From: Kordia sp. SMS9
GTDB taxonomy: Bacteria > Bacteroidota > Bacteroidia > Flavobacteriales > Flavobacteriaceae
Length of the DNA: 64,000 nucleotides
Reading direction: 5' to 3'
Assembly: GCF_003352465.1 (NCBI RefSeq)
Contig: NZ_CP031153.1
Coordinates: 4,178,001-4,242,000 of the forward strand
Position numbers and translations under genes: made by a program. The notes under the pieces were generated by a model that was given only the letters and a program-made list of their open reading frames with translations, was not told where the DNA came from and did no database searches. Positions 52,501 to 61,138 of this stretch are shown piece after piece; the first letter of the stretch is position 1; each line of letters begins with the position of its first letter.

Positions 52501-53147
52501 AAGGTGATGAAATTTTAGTGGAAGACATCGACAAATACCTCCATTATATTATCCGCTTTCAAAACACAGGAACCGCAAGCGCTATAAATATTAGAGTTGA
52601 ACATATACTAGATGACAAATTGGACTGGCCCACCATGCAATTGCAAAGCCTAAGCCATTCTGGACGTGTCGAGATTACGAATGGCAACAATATAGAGTTC
52701 ATTTTTGATGGTATTTATTTACCAGATAATACTACAGACGAACCGAATTCGCATGGCTATATTACCTTTAAGATAAAACCAAAAAACGATGTAGTCTTAG
52801 GAGATATTTTCAATGCAACGGCTGCTATTTACTTTGACTTTAATCCTCCGATCATCACCAATACTGCTACGACAGAAATTGTAAACCTTTTATCTGTTGA
52901 TGAGTTTGAAGCCAATACAGTAACCATTTATCCTAATCCTACACGTAATACTTTAACGATCAATTCCAAAAAGAACATCAATACTATTTTCGTGTATGAT
53001 TTGAATGGTAGATTGCTTGTACAAAAGCAGCTCAACACCTACACACCAAACTATGAATTGGATGTAAATGATTTGTCTAGTGGATTTTACTTTTTGGAAA
53101 TTAAATCCGATACTGCAAGCGAAACCCTAAAATTTATTAAAAAGTAG
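49596..53147 (+). CDS. FG-GAP/VCBS repeat surface protein with T9SS tail
   Basis: A 1183-residue exported protein (signal cut near GYAQ). About 40-730 contains 14 repeats of about 50 residues, each with a calcium-type D-[LIV]-DGDGD-[MLI]-D loop and a KIAWYENTDGQGTFG-like end; this is an FG-GAP/VCBS beta-propeller set. A CNA-B-like domain (about 735-820) and DUF11/Ig-like domains follow (about 835-1090, YLHYIIRFQNTGTASAINI). The last 80 residues are a type A T9SS tail (VTIYPNPTRNTLTINS, LSSGFYFLEI, LKFIKK). It is probably a large surface adhesin stabilised by calcium. DNA copies are very alike, so slippage can change repeat number. Confidence 0.92.
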   Translation: MKYKLQFLTLLFMCNYGYAQIAFEENIIFESISYYIDEVHAVDIDGDGDMDILSAADNGFNIVWHRNIDGQGNYSTPINISGSAFGNPKLHANDLDGDGDMDVLAGYQNGRIVWHENTDGQGTFGPEQIIDTLLFNGGKVYTSDIDGDGDIDIATAVSDSNRIAWYENTDGQGTFGNAQVISSAAWGVANAHLADLDGDGDVDILVTSTGDNRVSWHENTDGQGTFGPQQTISTTATNPLSTYASDIDGDGDLDVISASNNTNNLAWYENTDGQGTFGSIQVIGTAFGTRWVFSTDLDGDGDMDVLSATPNSGGDRVISWHENTDGQGTFGNRQVLIGFSSGTYSFSPADIDGDGDLDMLTATSGVDVINSYENIDGQGTFGSRKSIAPLINFPSCVYANDLDGDGDMDIVTASEFDDKVAWYENTDGQGTFGSQQIITTNADRVRSVYASDLDGDGDLDLLSASNNDNKIAWYENTDGQGSFGPQQIITTNANGANKVFAIDLDGDGDMDVLSASGSDDKIAWYENTDGQGTFSAEQIISANADNAQSVYPADLDGDGDMDVLSASYVDDKIAWYENTDGQGTFSAEQIISTNITNPSSVYAADVDGDGDMDVLAGFQGGSIVWYENTDGQATFGSQQAITTTLGGLRSIHVTDLDGDGDGDVLVGTIFDDSVIWFENIDGQGTFGSQQDIATNTNNVRSVYAADLDGDGDMDVLSASQDDDKIAWHRNVGVVANEINGTIAMDVNFNGCDATDLPMGNILVETTDGTTSLATFSNTNGVYQLFPDSGNYTTSIVSPLSNYYTVTPASATSNFIGVGNTDTVDFCIAPTGMHNDLNVTIYPSIDDPRPGFNTTYQIVYNNVGTTQLSGHITFEFDDSKTQFLSASETVASQTANTLTFNFTNLNPFETRTIDAAFNVFPPPTTNIGEILLSTATIHPISGDETPGDNIFSLRQTLIGSYDPNDIRVLEGDEILVEDIDKYLHYIIRFQNTGTASAINIRVEHILDDKLDWPTMQLQSLSHSGRVEITNGNNIEFIFDGIYLPDNTTDEPNSHGYITFKIKPKNDVVLGDIFNATAAIYFDFNPPIITNTATTEIVNLLSVDEFEANTVTIYPNPTRNTLTINSKKNINTIFVYDLNGRLLVQKQLNTYTPNYELDVNDLSSGFYFLEIKSDTASETLKFIKK

Positions 53148-53212
53148 TTTGGCTGTTCATTTCGACTCCGCTCAATGAGAGTGCTCAGTGTGGCAGTTAT
53201 TGGTCGCGTAGT

Positions 53213-53282
53213 TTATTCGTTATTCGTTATTCGTTATTCGTTATTCGTTATTCATTATTCATTATTCATTATTCATTATTCG
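53213..53282. repeat. Heptanucleotide tandem repeat (TTATTCG/TTATTCA)x10
   Basis: Ten 7-bp units: five TTATTCG, four TTATTCA, one TTATTCG. It is followed by ATTCGAAAATACTTTTACAA, the same border that starts the long direct repeats at 47667 and 48967. Confidence 0.93.
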
Positions 53283-53318
53283 AAAATACTTTTACAATCT
53301 ACAATCGTCAATCAACAA

Positions 53319-53483
53319 TCAACAATCGTCACTCTTTTTCGCTTCGTTGGCTTTTTGCACAATTGCTTTTCGCCTTGCTTTGGTAGCTTCTTTCTCCGCA
53401 CGCTCTTTATTGAGTTTGCGTTGTAGGAGCTTGGTGTGCTTGGCTTTGTTTTTGGTGTTTTTTTGTTTTGTTTTTTTGGGCAT
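53319..53483 (-). CDS. Small highly basic protein
   Basis: A 54-residue protein: MPKKTKQKNTKNKAKHTKLL, then a Lys/Arg/Glu-rich helix (QRKLNKERAEKEATKARRKA), ending KKSDDC. More than a third of residues are Lys or Arg. The frame is free of stops from the ATG at 53483, and the composition resembles small flavobacterial proteins of unknown function that may bind nucleic acid. The stop lies in repeat-derived sequence, so the C-terminal residues may be a chance extension. It lies just beyond the stop of the defence cassette's last gene. Confidence 0.5.
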   Translation of the reverse strand: MPKKTKQKNTKNKAKHTKLLQRKLNKERAEKEATKARRKAIVQKANEAKKSDDC

Positions 53484-53485
53484 TG

Positions 53486-54778
53486 TTACAGTGACATTTC
53501 TGATCTAAATGTAGTGATATTTAAAATTCTAATGGATTGAGAAATTTGATCTTCTTTTATTTCTTTTATTTCTTTTTCTACTTCTTGTAAAAACTCTTCA
53601 TCTATAATATTTACAAGTAAGATTGGAATTATTAGTTTTTGGGAATGCTCAGACACTCCTTTTATTCTATGAATATCTTCCGATAGTTTACAAAAATGTT
53701 TTTTTAGTTTACTTTTTAGTTTATCCTTGGTTGTATTGATCTTATACATTTTTGTTTCTACAAAAACACTTTCTTCTTTTCGTTTATCAAAAATGCAATC
53801 TACTTCAATATCATCAAGAAACAATTGATTTGTTTTATATCCTATATCTTTTGTACTTAAGAGGTTTAATAAAGCATGTTGTAATAACCCATCTTTTTCT
53901 CTGATAATTTCATAAATATCCTTGTGAAGATCATAGGGTACAAAATATTTTACTTTTTTTGCACATATTGGGCATTTCAAATTTTTTAGTTTGTTTGGAT
54001 CTAGCTTTAATTGAAAAACGCCTCTATAGGTTCCTGGTTCACAATGAGTACAATCTACATACGCATCTTCCATACTAGCTGATATAATACCACTTTCATA
54101 CAAATAATGAAATAACTTAGTTCTTGATTTAAAATTATCTTCACTGTTTAATGAATTAACTAATATTTGGTTCGTTTCATATAGTGCTTTGTAAACTAAA
54201 TTCACATATAGTTCTTTAATTACCTTGACAACCTCTAAAAAGGTTTCTATATTTTTTTCTGTTAATATTGGATTATTTTTTCTTACAAGTAATTTTCCTT
54301 TAGTAAATTCAGCTATTTCGGTAAAAGAATTTAAATGATGGCTTATAAAACCATAATTCTTAAGATTTTCAATTATGATTGATTCTCTGTTATGTTTATC
54401 ATAAAAAATTCCCAATATAGTCAGACCGAAAATCAAAGGATTATCTTTTACATCATTAACGATTCTTTCGAATGAATCCCTAAGCTTATCCCCAAAAAGC
54501 TCCATCAAGATTGGCCCAAAATGTTCCATTTTAGAGGTAATCATCTCTTGCATTTGCAGATTATGATTATCACTCCTGTATTTTATGGTATCGATTGTAA
54601 GACTTTCGTCAATTTCTACATTGGAAACAATAATTCTTGGTAATGAATAACGAAAAGACTTTCCATCAACATCTAATGTTTTAGTATCCAACAATTCTTC
54701 TTTAGATAATAAAAACAAATTTTGACACGTTTGATTCTTCCAAAATAGGTTATAAAATTTTTTAGTGATTAAGCTCAT
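53486..54778 (-). CDS. Zinc-ribbon and PD-(D/E)XK nuclease-like protein (defence cassette gene 3)
   Basis: A 430-residue protein. The first 235 residues are helical with no recognised fold. A treble-type zinc ribbon has CxxC pairs at 243/246 and 269/272 (DCTHCEPG, LKCPICAKK). About 285-430 looks like a PD-(D/E)XK fold: Asp327 in DDIEVDCIFD and ExK at 341-343 in VFVETKMYK, followed by a Lys-rich helix. It could cut DNA or RNA, or act as an inactive sensor. It is the last gene of a three-gene unit, 17 bases after the DUF262-HNH gene. The nuclease call rests on the motif spacing only. Confidence 0.65.
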   Translation of the reverse strand: MSLITKKFYNLFWKNQTCQNLFLLSKEELLDTKTLDVDGKSFRYSLPRIIVSNVEIDESLTIDTIKYRSDNHNLQMQEMITSKMEHFGPILMELFGDKLRDSFERIVNDVKDNPLIFGLTILGIFYDKHNRESIIIENLKNYGFISHHLNSFTEIAEFTKGKLLVRKNNPILTEKNIETFLEVVKVIKELYVNLVYKALYETNQILVNSLNSEDNFKSRTKLFHYLYESGIISASMEDAYVDCTHCEPGTYRGVFQLKLDPNKLKNLKCPICAKKVKYFVPYDLHKDIYEIIREKDGLLQHALLNLLSTKDIGYKTNQLFLDDIEVDCIFDKRKEESVFVETKMYKINTTKDKLKSKLKKHFCKLSEDIHRIKGVSEHSQKLIIPILLVNIIDEEFLQEVEKEIKEIKEDQISQSIRILNITTFRSEMSL

Positions 54779-54795
54779 TTATAATATTATCATCA

Positions 54796-56187
54796 TTAAT
54801 TATTACTCTTTGCTAAATTATGTGCAACGCATAAAAGTTCTCCATTTTCTAATACAGTTTGTCCGCCTTTAGAATGCGGCAATACGTGATCTGCTTGAAA
54901 ATTTGACCAACTCACCCTGCATTCTCTCTCTGGTTTTCCTTCTCGCAAACATTGTTGACACATTCCTTTTCCTTTTCTGTAAATAAGAACACGTTGCAAT
55001 TCAGAAAATGCTCTATTCGAATCTTTTTCTTTCAATTCGATTTCATTATCAGATAAGTATTTAAAAAATATTTGTCTTAATATAATATCACGAACTTCTA
55101 TATCTGCTTCTCCTTGTTGACGGCGATTACTAAACGTTAGCATATCATTATCATCCGTAGGATCATAGGTTTTCCAACGTTTGTAAAAGTCATACATAAA
55201 TTTACGGACATGTTCTTTTATTTGTGTATCCATTGCATAGTACATACGTAAATGACGTACTAACATATACATAGAAATGATAAAATACTCAATAGACAAT
55301 TCTTTGATACCGTTCTTTGCATCCAACATTGGATCGTCTTTGAAGATACCGTAAAATGCATTGAGGTTACTCTTCACATTTTTCGCCACATTTTCATCTT
55401 CAAACGAATAATCCGCAATACCATTCTCTGCTTTATAGTCGTTAATTAGTTCCATTATTTTTTTATCACTCAAATCGGCATAACCGCCACCTAATTCAAT
55501 TAATAAAAAACGTGCCATGAACTGTAAATGCTTCATCCGATCGTTCTTTACATTCAATAACTTAAAAAACGAATGTTTGTCTGGATTGGCATCTATAGGC
55601 TTATAATTTTCGTAATCAAATGTAAAATCATCAGAATATTTAACAATAAAGTTTCTACTCAAACTTGAAAGTTGGGCATGCGCTACTTCCATATAATTTA
55701 AAGATTCTCCTTGTTGCAATCTCCAAAATATTTCAGTGGCTATAATTTGATGCTCAGCATTATGTGGTTCTTGAATATCATTAATAACATCTGCTTGGTA
55801 TTTAAGCGATTTATCAATGAAACGCTTAATATCTGTACTTAAATCTTCATAATACTTTCCTGCAAGTCCTTTTCCCAAGTTTCCAACGGATTTTGGTAGT
55901 GGATATTTATTCGCAAAAAAATCTTGCACCGTCGTAATTCGTTGCTGTCCATCCACAATTTCATATACCGTATTATGAGTATCTAAGCGGACTTCTCTGA
56001 TCACTAACTTTGGAATATAATATCTACGAAACAAACTATCCATTAAGTCTTGTTTCTTTTTTTTGTTCCACACCACTTTACGTTGATACGGTGGACGTGT
56101 GACATAATCTTCTTTATAATCAAAAAAGTCTTTGATACTGATATCTTTCGACGTAATAATGTATTCTGGTTTTGGATTGAAAGCCAT
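54796..56187 (-). CDS. DUF262 (GmrS-like) plus HNH endonuclease protein (defence cassette gene 2)
   Basis: A 463-residue protein. The N-terminal DUF262 domain, a ParB/Srx-like fold also found in type IV restriction GmrSD, has RPPYQRKVVWNKKKKQDLMDS and the nucleotide-binding DGQQR at 79-83. A helical middle follows. The C-terminal HNH domain has a CxxC (CQQCLREG), DHVLPHSKGG, an Asn in ENGELLC and the final His in AHNLAKSNN, and the chain ends right there. DUF262 proteins use NTP to direct cutting of modified phage DNA; that activity here is inferred. It lies 23 bases after the KAP NTPase gene and 17 before the nuclease-like gene. Confidence 0.85.
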   Translation of the reverse strand: MAFNPKPEYIITSKDISIKDFFDYKEDYVTRPPYQRKVVWNKKKKQDLMDSLFRRYYIPKLVIREVRLDTHNTVYEIVDGQQRITTVQDFFANKYPLPKSVGNLGKGLAGKYYEDLSTDIKRFIDKSLKYQADVINDIQEPHNAEHQIIATEIFWRLQQGESLNYMEVAHAQLSSLSRNFIVKYSDDFTFDYENYKPIDANPDKHSFFKLLNVKNDRMKHLQFMARFLLIELGGGYADLSDKKIMELINDYKAENGIADYSFEDENVAKNVKSNLNAFYGIFKDDPMLDAKNGIKELSIEYFIISMYMLVRHLRMYYAMDTQIKEHVRKFMYDFYKRWKTYDPTDDNDMLTFSNRRQQGEADIEVRDIILRQIFFKYLSDNEIELKEKDSNRAFSELQRVLIYRKGKGMCQQCLREGKPERECRVSWSNFQADHVLPHSKGGQTVLENGELLCVAHNLAKSNN

Positions 56188-56210
56188 AGGTCATATATTT
56201 TTTTAATTTA

Positions 56211-58565
56211 CTAATAAGGTGCTACAATTTCTATAATTTTATTGGTAGAAGTTTTTAGTTTATCAGAAATATTAAAATCTTCTAGTATACTTTCAATGTC
56301 ATTCTTTTTAACTTCCGATTTATTATTTCTTCTTTTAATTATCTCTTCCATAATTAATTCACACCAATCGCTATCTAATTTTTCGTAGTTATTAAAGTGC
56401 TGACCAATATTTCTTGCTAATAAATATCGATACATAAAAATTCGTAATTGGCGTGGTGTTACTCTTTCGGTAATATTTTCTGCTTGTTCTTTTAATAATT
56501 CTAGTTCTTTTGCCGTAATCGCATAGTTAATTTCTTTCTCTTCTTGGTTCTCCTGTCTTGTCATACGATGTTCTTGATTATTACGAATAAGTCTATAATT
56601 ATCAGTACTTTCAGGTTTATTTACATTATTCCTTTCTGCGCTAGACTCATCTTTATCTTCTTCTGTTTTTATATCTTGAACACCTATTTTTTGTGCATAA
56701 CTATCTAAAATTTCATTTTTCTCATCGTTATATAAAGGCGGTAATTTTAAACATGAAATAAAAAGTTTGTCCATATATTCTTTTACCAATGTATGATGTC
56801 TATTGGCTTTTTCATTTTTTAGAAAATTTGTATACTTCCACTGTATAGCTCGTTCTAAAATATCTTCATCAATAGCAGCTACAATAATGACACGCATTAA
56901 AATTTCATCATCCTCTAGCATCACTCGCAAGGCATCAATTACTTGAATCAAACGTTCTTCTTGACAACGGTCAATATCATCTACAAACAATAATAAACGT
57001 TTTTGATTATTCTTTAAATATTCAATAGGTTTCCCCTCTTCTTCTCTAAATTCAGTTTTCATCCAAGCGCGCAGAATATATTTTAATTCTTCCTGTATCT
57101 CTGCCTGCACACCCAATAATTTATTAAAGTTAGGTTTGTGTGTATACCTTTTTACTAATCGTTTTCCTTTATCTCCCAGCTTCCAAGCTTTGTTTAAAAA
57201 TAACAACACTTGTATTGAAATACTTGTTCCTAAAAAAGCAGTCCAAAATTTTACATCTTTTAAAAAATTAGGATAAAATATCACTATCAAAACCGCTAAT
57301 AATGATACCACTATAAACATGCTCAGATTGAACATACCATTTCGAATACGGTTCAATCTAAACAGTAATCGCGTTTCGTTCCACTTTGATGCTAAAGGAT
57401 AATATATATATCTTTGAAACCATTTCCCATGTTTGCGTAATTCATCATTCTTATGCGTTAAATAGAGTTCCATTATACTTTGATACAAATACGCCCAAAC
57501 ACCTTCCGTATCTTGATATTTCCATGCGTGAAATTTTAAATAGTAAAATTGGTTTTCCTTTTTTTTATTATCAGCTTTCTTATGATGTGTCAGCTTCAGT
57601 TCTTCTTCCACTTGACGCATGAAATAGGTTTTCCCTCTTCCCCATTGCCCAAAAACCCCAAGCATTTGTCCTGGACTATTTTTTAAATTTCGAATTAAAT
57701 TTGCAAAACTTTTACTCAATATCCCTACATCTAATTTTGGCTCAAAATCGTAATCATGAGTACTATATCCGTTTCCAAAAATTGCGTCAGGTTTTCTTTG
57801 TCTCCTCGCATCTCGAATTTTTGGTCCTCCACGGAAATACATATCTCTTGCGCTTGTAATTCTTGCTGTACGATACATTATATTAGTAGGATTCTTATAA
57901 TGTTTACCAAACCATAACTCAGTTACTTGTTGTTTTACTTTTTCTTGTTGAATTTGTCGTATACCAGCTTCAAGTTTATATTCAAATTGTTCCTCTTTAG
58001 GCAAATCATAAATAATTGCATCTGACACTAATATCCAATCTCCCCAATCAACCTCTAATTTCTCAAATTCTTCTTCTAAACGCGCATAAGGCGATTTTGA
58101 AATGGGTTGCATATTACCATTTAAACGTGCAACACCGTTCACGGTATGACCATCAGTAATAGCTACTAAATCTCCTAAACTAAAAGTATATTTCTCAAAT
58201 GTGATAACTATGTTTTCACGTATAAGTATGTCAAAAAAATTTGGCTTTCCACTTCCCCAACGTGTTCCTAATTTCCAAACCTTCCCTGTAGTTCCACCTT
58301 CCAAATGCTTTCCTTTTTTGTCATATATAGGGAACCCCATTTTTACTAAACAATCATTCGTAGGAGCACCACCATTTAGCGCATATTTATTGAGATCTAA
58401 GCCTTTAAACCTTGCTGCTTCGCGTATAATTTCTTTAGGAGGATACAATTTTCCCGAAATTAAAACGTCGTATTTTGTTGATGGAATTAAATTAGTAAGA
58501 TCAATACTTTCTGTAGCGCTTAATACATCATCTCTCGTAACAAGTTTTGCTAAATTCTCAGCCAT
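56211..58565 (-). CDS. KAP-family P-loop NTPase with McrA-head-like and PUA/EVE-like N-terminal domains (defence cassette gene 1)
   Basis: A 784-residue protein. Residues 8-82 (TRDDVLSATESID to CLVKMGFPIYD, with KEIIREAARF and NGGAPTN) resemble the N-terminal head of ScoMcrA-type restriction enzymes. About 97-190 (GSGKPNFFDILI, SLGDLVAITDGHTVNGVARL, DWILVSDAIIYD) looks like a PUA/EVE-type barrel. The KAP NTPase follows: Walker A GQWGRGKT (306-313), FHAWKYQ (345-351), two membrane helices (413-431, 441-457) and Walker B LLLFVDDIDR (525-533). The two front domains suggest sensing of modified or foreign DNA, with a membrane-bound NTPase behind. It leads the cassette; the domain calls need structure comparison. 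Confidence 0.78.
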   Translation of the reverse strand: MAENLAKLVTRDDVLSATESIDLTNLIPSTKYDVLISGKLYPPKEIIREAARFKGLDLNKYALNGGAPTNDCLVKMGFPIYDKKGKHLEGGTTGKVWKLGTRWGSGKPNFFDILIRENIVITFEKYTFSLGDLVAITDGHTVNGVARLNGNMQPISKSPYARLEEEFEKLEVDWGDWILVSDAIIYDLPKEEQFEYKLEAGIRQIQQEKVKQQVTELWFGKHYKNPTNIMYRTARITSARDMYFRGGPKIRDARRQRKPDAIFGNGYSTHDYDFEPKLDVGILSKSFANLIRNLKNSPGQMLGVFGQWGRGKTYFMRQVEEELKLTHHKKADNKKKENQFYYLKFHAWKYQDTEGVWAYLYQSIMELYLTHKNDELRKHGKWFQRYIYYPLASKWNETRLLFRLNRIRNGMFNLSMFIVVSLLAVLIVIFYPNFLKDVKFWTAFLGTSISIQVLLFLNKAWKLGDKGKRLVKRYTHKPNFNKLLGVQAEIQEELKYILRAWMKTEFREEEGKPIEYLKNNQKRLLLFVDDIDRCQEERLIQVIDALRVMLEDDEILMRVIIVAAIDEDILERAIQWKYTNFLKNEKANRHHTLVKEYMDKLFISCLKLPPLYNDEKNEILDSYAQKIGVQDIKTEEDKDESSAERNNVNKPESTDNYRLIRNNQEHRMTRQENQEEKEINYAITAKELELLKEQAENITERVTPRQLRIFMYRYLLARNIGQHFNNYEKLDSDWCELIMEEIIKRRNNKSEVKKNDIESILEDFNISDKLKTSTNKIIEIVAPY

Positions 58566-58779
58566 TTTGTATGGTTTATAATTCTCGTTGTGAACCTATT
58601 CATTTTACAGATCATATCCTTACGGTTTCCCGCAACACCAACCCAATAAGTTCATCTCCTAAAAGTAAGAAAAAACAATACAAAACTTACGCAACATCCA
58701 ACGAATTACTGTAAGACAACAAATAATTTACACAAACAACACAGGCACAACTACATACAACACAAAACTCAAAAACACA

Positions 58780-58811
58780 TTGCTTACGGGAATCCGTACG
58801 TTGTATTTTTG
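58780..58811 (+). promoter_or_regulatory. Bacteroidota-type promoter of hsdM
   Basis: TATTTTTG at 58804-58811 fits TAnnTTTG, with TTG at 58780 as a -33 match 24 bases before. The hsdM ATG is 45 bases after the box. The divergent gap 58566-58856 otherwise shows no gene or repeat; the promoter of the opposite KAP cassette must lie in it but I cannot place it. Confidence 0.6.
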
Positions 58812-58856
58812 ATAAATATACTATATTAGCAATTCTATACACACCGATCCGAATAC

Positions 58857-61073
58857 ATGAATAATATCCTACAATACGAATCCGAAGTATGGTCTACGGC
58901 AGACTTACTGATTGGAGCAGGAATCAAACAATCTGACTTTCCAAAATACATGATGCCGTACTTTGCACTCATCATGCTTGAAAGCCGATTGCAAAGACGC
59001 TACACCGAATTACTAGACGAATACAATGTAGCTTCCGCCGATGAAGTGGAAAGTTTAGACGATTTCTTAGCAGACTTTAAAGATGATAATATCGGGTATA
59101 ATAAGGTCGTTATTAAACAACAAATTACCTTAGCCGATATTTGTAAAAATGACAAAACGTTCGACAATGATTTTGATACTTATCTAAAATCGTTTGACAC
59201 CGATACGAAAGAACTCTTAGGAGTCGATCGTGGAAATACCGAAGAAAAATACCTAGACATTTCTGGTGTAAGCGGACAACTACGTAAAAAAGGAATTCTA
59301 TTTGCTACCGTAAAGAAATGGAGTGAGATTGACTTGGTACCGTTCAATAACTCCGAAATTACCACACTTGAAGAACACATCAAACGAAAATGGGCAGACA
59401 TTTCTGCGGAAACTGCCGGAGAACAATACACACCTGACGACATTATTGCACTGATTTCAGAAATTATTCTCTCCAAAATAGAAGACAATGGAGAGTTTTT
59501 AACGATTTACGATCCAACGTGTGGCGGTGGAAACCTGCTCTTTGGTGTGGAAGATATCATCCAAAAGAAATACGACCGACCAACCAAAACCTACGGAGAA
59601 GATTGGAGCGATAGCCTATACGCACTCGCCAAAATAGAAAGTCGTTTTCGAAAAGATTCCGACATTCGCTACGGAAATACACTCACAGAACTATCCTTCA
59701 TTGAAAAGAAGTTTGATGTCATCGTTGCCAATCCGCCGTATGGAGTCGATTGGAAAGGCTACCGAAAAGACATTCTCAACGATACTTCAGAACGTTTTCA
59801 CGACACGCCATCCATTTCCGATGGACAGTTTCTATTTACGCAACACATCTTGCATCAACTAGATCATAAAGGACTTGCCGTAGTAGTACACAATGGTTCT
59901 ACGCTATTTAGTGGCGATGCAGGAAGTGGCGAAAGCAACATTCGCAAATACTTCTTTGACAATGATTATGTAGAAGCCATCATACAAATGCCCACGGACG
60001 AATTTTTCAACACAGGCATTTACACATACCTTTGGATCTTCAATAAAAACAAAGCCCAAGCGCGTAAAGACAAAATCATTCTTATCAATGGAAGTGACTT
60101 TTACGAACCACTCAAAAAAAGCAGAGGAAAAAAGCGCAAACGCATGGAACCAGTCAATCGGAAAACGATTTTGGAAGCGTTGACCAACTTTACCGACACA
60201 AACTACGCAAAAGTATTTGACAAATGGCACTTTTACTTTAACAAGCAAGCCATTATATTGACCAATATAGACGAAGACGGAAAAACTTTAGAGGATGTCT
60301 TACCCATAAAACGTAACAAAGATGGTGACGAAATCAAAGCAAAATCAATAAAGTTGATGCCTTCAAAAATTACCTTTGAAGAAGATGCGGGATTCGACAT
60401 AGAGACAAAGTATCCCAATTTGGCGACGCAAGGGATTACAGCCTCAACGCAAATGAGCATTTCACAGTTTTTCATTACGGAATACGATTCTAAAGAACAC
60501 AATTCGTTACATGCCTATTACACGGACGAAATAAAACAAATGATTCAGGCAATTGATTACAAGGAAGATAATCTAAAAATAATTACAGAAGATAAGTCAG
60601 TATATTATTATGACAAACACATTGCCACCATTTTTAAAGGGAAACCTACAGAAAAAGAAACAGAAATTACAGAGTATGATGGTACGGTAAGTATAGAAAA
60701 AACAGAAAGTATTGACAACAAACAAGCTTTAGGTTGTGGAAAGATAAACTTAAAAGCTAGTTTCAAAAAAGCAACGAAGACCAAAGCAGCTTCTATTGTG
60801 ATTTCAGTGGAATTAACACCCGATTACGAAAAAGACTATGAAATCATCCCGTATCATCCAAATGCGACGCAAAACCAACAACAGATTGATGCGTTTATGG
60901 CAAAATACATTAGCAAGCCATTTCGTTATATAGAAAATACTGTAGGTGTGGAAATTAACTTCAATAAAGTATTTTATAAGCCTGAAACCTTACGTTCGTT
61001 GACAGACATTACCAAAGACTTACAAAACTTAGAAAACGAGTTGGCAACTTTAGATGCAACTCTCAACCTTTAA
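58857..61073 (+). CDS. hsdM: Type I restriction-modification DNA methyltransferase subunit M
   Basis: A 738-residue N6-adenine methyltransferase subunit that modifies the host site together with HsdS. After a helical N-terminal domain the catalytic core has motif I DPTCGGGNLLFG (about 221-232) and motif IV NPPYG, the adenine-N6 form. GEQYTPDDIIALIS before motif I is the standard N6_Mtase signature. The chain is longer than usual (about 500 residues) through a C-terminal part (about 520-738) with beta-rich and coiled-coil segments ending LENELATLDATLNL. The operon order hsdM, hsdS, unknown, hsdR follows. Confidence 0.94.
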   Translation: MNNILQYESEVWSTADLLIGAGIKQSDFPKYMMPYFALIMLESRLQRRYTELLDEYNVASADEVESLDDFLADFKDDNIGYNKVVIKQQITLADICKNDKTFDNDFDTYLKSFDTDTKELLGVDRGNTEEKYLDISGVSGQLRKKGILFATVKKWSEIDLVPFNNSEITTLEEHIKRKWADISAETAGEQYTPDDIIALISEIILSKIEDNGEFLTIYDPTCGGGNLLFGVEDIIQKKYDRPTKTYGEDWSDSLYALAKIESRFRKDSDIRYGNTLTELSFIEKKFDVIVANPPYGVDWKGYRKDILNDTSERFHDTPSISDGQFLFTQHILHQLDHKGLAVVVHNGSTLFSGDAGSGESNIRKYFFDNDYVEAIIQMPTDEFFNTGIYTYLWIFNKNKAQARKDKIILINGSDFYEPLKKSRGKKRKRMEPVNRKTILEALTNFTDTNYAKVFDKWHFYFNKQAIILTNIDEDGKTLEDVLPIKRNKDGDEIKAKSIKLMPSKITFEEDAGFDIETKYPNLATQGITASTQMSISQFFITEYDSKEHNSLHAYYTDEIKQMIQAIDYKEDNLKIITEDKSVYYYDKHIATIFKGKPTEKETEITEYDGTVSIEKTESIDNKQALGCGKINLKASFKKATKTKAASIVISVELTPDYEKDYEIIPYHPNATQNQQQIDAFMAKYISKPFRYIENTVGVEINFNKVFYKPETLRSLTDITKDLQNLENELATLDATLNL

Positions 61074-61081
61074 AAAACGTC

Positions 61082-61128
61082 ATTCTGAACTCTTGTACTG
61101 AATCAAGTTCAGTACAAGAGTTCAGAAT
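61082..61128. repeat. Perfect 21-bp stem inverted repeat between hsdM and hsdS
   Basis: ATTCTGAACTCTTGTACTGA plus one A (61082-61102) is repeated inverted at 61108-61128 around loop TCAAG. It follows CGTC and has no T-run, so it resembles a REP-like element (CGTCATTCTGAACT) more than a terminator. It lies in the operon and may alter the ratio of hsdM to hsdS transcripts. Confidence 0.8.
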
Positions 61129-61138
61129 CATATTATAT

